Under the pieces are notes generated by a model. That model worked only from the letters and a program-made list of their open reading frames with translations. It was not told the DNA's origin and ran no database searches. A program made the translations under genes and the position numbers. A DNA stretch of 64,000 nt from Sorex araneus. Lineage: Eukaryota > Chordata > Mammalia > Eulipotyphla > Soricidae. The first letter of the stretch is position 1, and the number at the start of each line of letters is the position of its first letter. Shown in pieces: positions 56,093 through 64,000 of this stretch. The DNA is taken from the NCBI RefSeq assembly GCF_027595985.1, contig NC_073302.1, positions 401,681,310-401,745,309 of the forward strand. Direction: 5' to 3'.

Positions 56093-56340
56093 AGAGTACA
56101 AGTCCTGTGTGTACTAGGTTTTGTCTGTGAATCCTGGCACCACATTATCCCCGAGTACTACAGGGTGTCCCACACTTTGGCTCAACAGTGCTGAATTACA
56201 TGGCCTGGTAATTCAGTGCTTAGGCGTGCGAAGCAGTGTGGCTTTGGTTCAGCAGTGGACAGGGACACCCTATAGTACTCAGGGATGATGTGGTGCCAGG
56301 ATTCACACACAGAATCTAGTGCACACAGGACTTGTACTCT
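56093..56340. repeat. long inverted repeat (79-bp arms)
   Basis: Arms 56093-56171 and 56262-56340 are reverse complements at 72 of 79 positions by hand alignment. The 90-bp spacer can extend the pairing ('agtgctgaattac' with 'gtaattcagtgct'). It lies in the w2/w3 intron, so PHTF1 pre-mRNA would contain this hairpin. Arm text weakly recalls a SINE body. Confidence 0.92.
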
Positions 56341-56404
56341 GGCGTATCACTGGATAGGATACTTGGATAGGATAAGATATTTTTCAGCAATTAAAAATTC
56401 TATG

Positions 56405-56572
56405 TAGGAACAGAGCCATAGGACAACGGGTTGGGCATTTGCCTTGCACATGGCTGCCCTGGGTTCAAATCCCAGGTATCCATATGGTTCCCTGAGCATT
56501 GCTAGGAGTAAGTCCTGAGTGCAGAGCCAGAGTAACCCTTGGGTATCGCCAGATGTGACCAAAAAAAAAAAA
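56405..56572 (+). repeat. SOR-type SINE
   Basis: 'aacagagccataggacaacg' head, 'gggttcaaatcccaggtatc', A tail. Confidence 0.85.
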
Positions 56573-56738
56573 ATTATGTGTTCTTATACTTACCATAAGG
56601 CAACAGAAATGGTAATCCTGGATAAAATAATCTACTGTATAAGAAATTTTATAAGGAAAGTGAAAGGCAGGGTTATAGTTTTTAGTTTTCCCCAACCATT
56701 TTCCAAATTTTCTGCAATAATCATGTATCATTTCTTTC

Positions 56739-56790
56739 ATTAGAAGGACAAATATATTAATACATTAGAAGGACAAATATATTAATAACA
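56739..56790 (+). repeat. short tandem duplication
   Basis: 'cattagaaggacaaatatat' plus 'taata' occurs twice in tandem. Confidence 0.85.
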
Positions 56791-57189
56791 ATCACAAAAT
56801 CTTCATATTCACTCCCTTTTATGTAAGTAAGGTTAACTGTGGCTTAAAAGAAGCAACCTTATTGAAGTGAAACTTCCATTGTATTTTCATTACCTAAAAG
56901 ATAGTAGTATTTAGAGAAGAGAGGGGGGAAAAAAGAAGCATCATTTAGTTAACTGATAAAACACCCTAGCTAACTCTCAGGATTAGTTATACTTTTAAGA
57001 AGATATTAGAAATATTGAAAGGGTATTAGCCAAATGAAGACCACTGCTCTGTGAAGAGATGGAATGAATGCTTCTTTGTTTACCCCCAAATGCCTAGTGT
57101 TTTACATGTTGCAGTGATTAATGTTGCAAGTAGTGAGCACTAGCAGGCTGCTATGCTGAGAAACTGTGTAACTGAATTGTTCAATGTGT

Positions 57190-57350
57190 GGTTATGTAGT
57201 CAGACTTCTTAGACCTGAATGTGGTGGCTGTGTCACTCTGGACCCTCACATACTTCATATTCTACACCTACAAGACAATAATAATATCAACACTTCGCTG
57301 GACTGTTGTGAGAATTACACATGAATGTGTGAAAAGTATTTCAAATAGTT
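57190..57350 (+). repeat. MIR SINE
   Basis: 'agtcagacttcttagacctg', 'ggctgtgtcactctggaccc' and 'actgttgtgagaattacaca' follow MIR order. Confidence 0.7.
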
Positions 57351-57726
57351 CATGAATTTCAACAGAAGATAGTCTCAGATCACAGAGGTTAACCACATCT
57401 AACTCAAGAATAAGAACATATCTAAGTTTGATGATTAAAAACAAAAAACAAAAACAGATGTGTTCATGCATTTGGGATTGAATTTTGAAAAGACTTTCTA
57501 ATTTTTTAAATATATTTTTTCAATTATTATTTTGAGCTACACCTAAAATCCATTAAAAAAATCATATTGGCAAATAATGATTCTACTTTATAAACATTTT
57601 CTATCCCAAAACTGTTATGCTTTTGAAAGGTAAACTATTACAATAAATGGGTACTTTATGCTCAATACCAGTTCACTTTTTACAAAAAGCCTTAAGAACA
57701 CCAAAAATGGAACATTCTGAAAGTTA

Positions 57727-58453
<727 letters not shown>

Positions 58454-58523
58454 CTCTTACAAGATCAACATCTATGAGATCTGGTTTCACATGTGCTGTT
58501 TTCTTTGGTTTATTCCTTAACCC
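58454..58523 (-). CDS. PHTF1: PHTF1 exon w1 (first coding exon in window)
   Basis: 70 nt, entered in phase 0 and left with one extra base. Translation begins GLRNKPKKTAHVKPDLIDVD and ends LVR plus the first base of Gly. The acceptor reads attatag/GGG and the donor AGAG/gtaagt. This is a basic, cytosolic segment of the N-terminal PHTF domain, just before the first membrane span. It is internal, because no in-frame Met opens it and the protein should begin about 34 residues earlier. No match for the upstream exon was seen in 58524-64000. Confidence 0.9.
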
Positions 58524-58779
58524 CTATAATATGTTAAAAGTACTGTGAGAATATAATATATAGATATTTCTTATATTTAAATATGTAGATATTTGAATTC
58601 AGATAGGAAAATTAACTTCTGAAGGTTTCAGTTCTTATAAAAATCTTATTACACAAAAATACAACACATTATATATTGTTACAAATGGCATGTGACTATA
58701 ATTATAATAAATAGTATTACTTCAGCAAAATGAAAAATTAAAGAATATAAATAGCATGTTAGTCCACTTATTACTAAAT

Positions 58780-59165
58780 GTAAAATTCCTAAACAAAGAC
58801 GACGGCTACCAATTTATTTGGATGCACAGTCTGAGACAGTCCAGGAGACTTTGTAGATCCCAGACGGGTATTGAAGAATGTTGAGGCTGACAGAGGGAGC
58901 AATAACTGAGAGATCCTTTAGCTCTGATGCCGGGGGCACTGCTGCAGAAAGCGAAGGATGATAGAGCTAAGAACAGAAAAGGACCCAGACTGCTCAGAGG
59001 TCACTACATAAGGGTGGTATCAGCTGAGACCCAGAGAGGATGATGCTGATCTCAGAGGTGCAAATATATTTACATTTACATGCCCACCGCTGACCAGGCC
59101 ACAAAGCCATCTAACTGATGTCATGCTTGGGAAGAGGAGGGGAAAGTAGGAAATATGACTTGTAT
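58780..59165 (-). repeat. possible LTR or retroposed RNA end, minus
   Basis: Read on the minus strand it ends 'atccaaataaattggtagcc', a poly(A) signal in a GC-richer block. No borders found. Confidence 0.33.
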
Positions 59166-59242
59166 TAAATTTGAAATTGCTTAACATGACTGTGTCTTAC
59201 CATCAGTTCACAGAAGGTGTGACAGTTATATATGCGACACAG

Positions 59243-59408
59243 AGAGTAGAGGTGGACTGAGGGAACAGCTCAATGAGCTGGAGCACTTTTACAAGCTGAA
59301 AGCCAGGTTTCGTTCCTGTGCACTGCATGGGTCTCTCTGAGGATATCTGAAGTGACCACCTAGGATATGACTGGAGTAGCCCCTGAGTATTCCACCCTGC
59401 ACCTCCTC
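59243..59408 (+). repeat. old SOR-like SINE
   Basis: 'gagggaacagctcaatgagc' head and 'tgactggagtagcccctgag' body; diverged. Confidence 0.48.
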
Positions 59409-59651
59409 AAAAACCTCTTAATAGTACAATATTAAGAATTGGAAAAGCTTAGGTTAAACTTCTCAGAATGTAAGTGGTAAGAAATATTACAGTATTTTGA
59501 TCATTTAAATTCAATTAGTCATGACACTAAGCAGTAAATACTTTGGTACTAACCCAAGTATTAGCTGCCCTCTAAAGCAAAAATTTGATTAAGTATTACT
59601 GCATTCTAAAACAAAAGGGACAGCATTACAACTCAAAAATAACAGATGATA

Positions 59652-59815
59652 GGATCAGGGAGGTAGTACAGTTGGTAAGGTGTCTGCCTTCCATGTGTCA
59701 GACTGGGTTTTGTCTCTGGCATACGACAGGGTTCCCTGAGCACCTCCAAAAGTGATCCCTGAACACAGAGCCAGGACTAAGCCCTGAATACTGCAGGTGT
59801 GGAACCAAAACTAAA
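59652..59815 (+). repeat. SOR-type SINE, old
   Basis: 'atcagggaggtagtacagtt' head, 'gttccctgagcacctccaaa' body. Confidence 0.68.
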
Positions 59816-59855
59816 AATAAATAAGTAACAGATATGATAACCAAAACTGCACCCT

Positions 59856-60044
59856 GGGGGGGCTGGAGCGATAGCACAGCGGGGAGGGCGTTTGCCTTGC
59901 ATGCGGCCGACCCACGTTCTATTCCCAGCATCCCATATGGTTCCCTGAGCACTGCCAGGGGTAATTTCTGAGTGCAGAGCCAGGAGTAACCCCTGTGCAT
60001 CGCCGGGTGTGATCCAAAAAGCCAAAAAAAAAAAAAAAAAAAAC
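59856..60044 (+). repeat. young SOR-type SINE with target duplication
   Basis: Near-consensus, long A tail; ctgcaccct flanks at 59847-59855 and 60045-60053. Confidence 0.95.
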
Positions 60045-60171
60045 CTGCACCCTAAAATCAAAATTTCTGAACTTTTTTTTAGCCTGTATATCTAAAATTA
60101 CAAACTACCCAAAGACATAAAAACAAAAGAGAAAGTCAGGGTTGAAGATACTGTGATAAAAATTTTATAAA

Positions 60172-60749
60172 CAGTCAATTCTCATATTCATGAATTCTGT
60201 ATTTGCAAATTCATCTACTCTCTAAAAATACTCTCTTGCACCTCCAAGTGTTTGTTGTATTTTCACTGGTGTAAGTGGAAAAAAAAACATGAGCTACCAA
60301 AGTGAACATTCCCATGTGAGGTCAAACAAAGCAACCATGACTTTTTGTTTTAGCTTTGTTACTATTTAAAAAATGTATTATTTGCAGTCCATTTGGTATG
60401 TCTTTTTTGCATTTTTAATGGTCAACACAAACTCTGTTGAAATATTGTCTGGTGTTCGTTAGATTAAGTAGAGTGTGGTGTCTTATTGAGAAAGTATCTG
60501 CTACATACACATTTTCAGGCATGAATTAAGTGCTGTTGGTGAAGAATTCAATGTAGATGAATCACAATACATATTAAATACGAAAAATTTCAGCAGAAGC
60601 ACACATAAGAAAAGGTTATTTATTAACTGGTTGATGAAAGTATTGTGATCAGAGGCTTGTAGGAACTTAATTAACTCTGTATTTCCCCCAGAGGTCACTA
60701 ATTCGGCATTCATGTTGACTTTTTAGAACTACTGCAAATGTGAAAACTG
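60172..60749 (+). mobile_element. Tigger-type (Tc1/mariner) DNA transposon
   Basis: Begins 'cagtcaattctcatattcat', 'gaattctgtatttgcaaatt' and ends 'actgcaaatgtgaaaactg', imperfect inverted ends starting CAGT. Internal words ('aggcatgaattaagtgctgt', 'gtgatcagaggcttgtagga') match the Tigger consensus as I remember it, with internal deletions. Old and inactive. Confidence 0.8.
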
Positions 60750-61053
60750 ACTAATTCTATACTCAATTTCTCATTTTGCTATAATGACAGACTATAATCA
60801 TCCTCATCTGCAAACCATAAAGGCAATGGTAATAGTACAGACATGTAGTTTAATAGAGAATTATTTAACTCAGTATGAAATACATAGATTTTACCTTTAC
60901 TAGTGCTTGAAACAATATGTATTTTAATTTGCTTCTTTTATACTACACATTCTTTTGTAGAAACTTAAAAATAATATATTGTAAATGTTGCATGTTAATC
61001 TGAAGCTTAATTTACTGTTGCACACCTAAATTTTTCATTAAGAATTCAAACAA

Positions 61054-61230
61054 GAGGGGCTGGAGCAATAGCACAGCGAGTAGGGCATTTGCCTTGCATG
61101 AGGCTGACCCCAGTTCAATTCCCACCATCCCATATGGTCCCCCTAGCACCACCGGGAGTAATTCCTGAGTGTAGAAACAGGAGTATCCCCTGTGCATCTC
61201 TGGGTGTGACCCAAAAAGAAAAAAACAAAA
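61054..61230 (+). repeat. SOR-type SINE with target duplication
   Basis: Full-length; aagaattcaaacaa at 61040-61053 and 61231-61244 (14 of 14). Confidence 0.96.
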
Positions 61231-61244
61231 AAGAATTCAAACAA

Positions 61245-61960
61245 TATATTCTTATTGAAATACTTAAACTACTATAGTATATTCCTAAAATGTAATGAAG
61301 CAAATAGCATTAAGTTCTGAATTTAAAAAAGAAATCTCTAATTATACAGATAATGTTGAACTACTGAGTTAAAAAGGTCAGTTTAATTTTAGTAAGAATC
61401 TCTCTTCGGTTACCCAGATTTTCCATGGATGAAACTACTATAATATTTAGGCTACATCAAAGAATGTAGCTATTAGTTTCACTTTCCGGAAATCCTGTTT
61501 CAATTCCTACCATCCTATTTTTCTTATAGTGACTCTAAATAGCACAGTTATTTTTATTGAAGGTTTTGAAACTAAAATTAGTTTCCAAACAGGAAAACTC
61601 TACACTTACTTTTGTATTTTACTGGCTGATGAGAAAATGAACGCTTTTACTTATGATTTCTAAATTGTTTAAAGAAAAAACCTACAACTTATAAGAGATT
61701 TTATTCTCTAGCAATACTAACCATGGGCCTTTAATTAAAAAGTAAACAATCCCAAGACATAAACTTCCATGTTTTCTCTGATTTCTCACTGCTTTGACAT
61801 ATGGAAAGGATGAACTCAAAACATTTTATACAGTATTTTCTAGGCAATGAGTGCAGTATTATCTTTCTTTAAACCAGCTACGAATAGCAACAAATTAGTT
61901 ATGTGTTTCTCTTGCTTCCTTAATTAAGTTATACTACAGATGACTTAAATTTTTTTTACT
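61245..61960. other. 5' intron DNA, nothing recognised
   Basis: AT-rich; no exon matching the missing N-terminus. Confidence 0.45.
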
Positions 61961-61976
61961 TAGTTTCTATGTTTAG

Positions 61977-62214
61977 GGGCTGGAGCAATAACACAACGGG
62001 TAGGTCAGTTGTACGCAGCTGACCTGGGTTCGATTCCTCTACCTGTTTCGGAGAGCCCAGTGATCTATCAAGAGTATCCTGCCCTCATGGCAGAGCCTGG
62101 CAAGCTACCTGTGGCGTTTTTGATATGCCAAAAACAGTAACAAGTCTCACAATGGAGACGTTACTGGTGCCTGTTGGAGCAAATTGATGAGCAATGGGAT
62201 GACAGTGACAGTGA
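61977..62214 (+). repeat. SOR long-type SINE with target duplication
   Basis: Complete head and long body, ending 'gatgacagtgacagtga'. ctatgtttag flanks at 61967-61976 and 62215-62224. No A-rich tail. Confidence 0.96.
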
Positions 62215-62224
62215 CTATGTTTAG

Positions 62225-64000
62225 AATTTTTGGTCTTTCTGTACAATTACCTTACCTCACCACCAGCAAAGTGCCCTCACCTACAACCCATGTATCACCT
62301 CCTGTCTTCCTACTCCCCCTAATCTGATATATGAAAGAGTATTTATCTCCACTACAATGTATGTTATGTAAGAAAGAATAGAAAATACTTGAAGTCAGTC
62401 AATAAGCTGACCCTTTTAACCCACAGTAACAATAAATTTTAATATTAGTCAGCATTGTCATTTAAAGTATTCTCTTTTGAAATGAGTTCTAAGTCATACT
62501 CCTCCTTTAACATATACTGTCAGTGTACAGAGTTGATAATACAAATCTCTCCTACTCTAAACTGTTCTTAGGCATAATTCTTTGAAAAGCAACATAATTA
62601 TAGAAGTAATGAAGTATTTTGTGATAAGCAGTTTCCAAACTTAAGAAAATGTTTGTGTATATTGCTTTTTAAATTTCAAAAAAAAAATTCACTGTGCCAA
62701 CCCATAGTATAAGCTACGTCCAACAAGTTAAAAACTGTCAAAGACCAAAGATTTTTTTAGATGTCTTACTAAACTTATAACTTTTTAATTTATTTGACTA
62801 TTCATGATACTCATGATACTCTCTCCAGAGATTACCTATTAGCTCTGTTTCATGGATTTTTCAATTTCTCATTCCTCTTTCATTTACATGCCTTGCCTAT
62901 CCATTAAAAATCGATGCTTCCCAATGTTCCACTGTTCATTCCCTCATCATTCACTAGAAAGCCATTCAATACTAGAGATGTGCCTACATAATGTGTATAA
63001 CAGGTAATACTTGTACACATATATACATATAATACTTGATATACTAAAGATTCCAACATCACTTTCCTAAGTATCAATTTGATAGTCCTAAAACAGAATA
63101 CTCTATTCGCTCTTCTAATATTTCCCATTATACTTAAAACTGGCTGTAAGGAGTTATTAAAATTTTAATTTAATGATATAATATGTTCACCATGGTTTTC
63201 ATACTAAGTCTCGTCTCGTGTTCTTAGACTTTTTGTTCTTAAACTCCTCAAGGCCTTCCATTTTCCTGTCCCGATTCCCTTCCATCCAAACTATTTTGAA
63301 TGAAACTCCTCGAAGAGTCCTGAATCAGTCACGTTATCAGTCATGTTCCTTCTCTGTTTCAGTATATTTTCATAAGCTCTTCATTTTGTCTGGAATGTTT
63401 TCCTCATTCTACTCAATGTCTGTCAAACTCAGCTCATGAGTCATTTCCTTTATGATCTCTTCCCTAAATTCCCAAGGGCTGCCTGACCCACCTTCTCATA
63501 GTGACAAACATATGCCTTTCTATATGGAATTAATCTCAACGGAATTTACTTATATGGATCTCATTTTAAAAATTATTGTTATTTCATCTTTTTAGTTGCA
63601 TAATTTAATCCTATAACTAACACACAGTAGGTGTTTACTACAACTTTGTTTTAATTCTTCTTGAAATTAGTTCAAAGATCAGAACTGACAAATGGCAAAG
63701 ACTTTTTGTTGTTTCTTATAGTTATCTTAGCACTGACAGATTCTGTTGATAGATCTGAAGCAATTTTACATAGACATTGATTGTTATCCTAATGTAAACC
63801 TTTCTGTGCAAAACAGAAAATGTCAAGCAACTAAAGTAACACTCTCGGGGCTCAGATTAAATTTAGCTCGTGCAGGAACACACTGATTAGTATCATCTAT
63901 GCAAATAAAAAATATGAATCTTACTACCAAAAAAGATAGACTGCTGAAAAACAGAACAAATTTAGTTTAAAAGGATTTTCATGCTAGAGAAGTAACCTTT
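62225..64000. other. 5' intron DNA; possible L2 remnant near 63360-63480
   Basis: SINE-free. 'gtctggaatgttttcctcat' and 'actcagctcatgagtcattt' recall the L2 3' end, so an ancient L2 piece is likely there. No PHTF1 exon was found. Confidence 0.4.

Overview
The window is mammalian nuclear DNA. It almost certainly comes from a shrew (Soricidae, probably Sorex), because it is packed with tRNA-derived SINEs of the Soricid SOR type (head 'ggggctggagcgatagcac', body '...catcccatatggtcc...') and with 3' ends of a matching lineage-specific LINE-1. No bacterial, plasmid or viral gene organisation is present. The species assignment is inferred from remembered repeat families, not from a search.

The only protein-coding gene I can support is PHTF1, on the minus strand, running from about 58.5 kb down to about 8.3 kb and entering the window from the right. 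Fifteen coding exons (here w1-w15, in transcript order) can be placed to the base. Their phases join into one continuous frame of 2142 nt (2148 nt with the alternative w5 donor), ending in TGA at 10706-10708. The exon with the initiator Met, about 34 codons as I remember the human protein, was not found and should lie beyond 64000. PHTF1 is named for a putative homeodomain, but the translation shows a multipass membrane protein: two hydrophobic segments in w2-w3, a long polar loop (w4-w8), then about five more hydrophobic segments (w9-w14). This agrees with its published location in the endoplasmic reticulum of male germ cells.

Layout: 1-8.26 kb is downstream intergenic DNA holding SINEs, an L1 3' fragment and an LTR-like piece. 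In human this interval separates PHTF1 from MAGI3, but no MAGI3 exon was seen. A SINE-free stretch of about 2.4 kb (8.27-10.7 kb) is the likely 3' UTR. From 10.7 to 58.5 kb lie the exons, with introns of 218 bp to 10.1 kb loaded with repeats. From 58.5 to 64 kb is the intron upstream of w1, with an LTR-like segment, a Tigger DNA transposon and SINEs.

The non-coding points most worth a second look are: a 248-bp near-perfect inverted repeat in the w2/w3 intron (56093-56340); two SINE families sharing one Pol III head but with different bodies, one ending in a TGACAG/CTACAG simple repeat instead of poly(A); a composite retroposon at 14.44-15.21 kb with a duplicated GC-rich module and an L1-like tail; a 165-bp insertion at 55.64 kb flanked by direct repeats; an unusual splice donor at exon w5; and a strong antisense bias of L1 and SINE copies relative to PHTF1.
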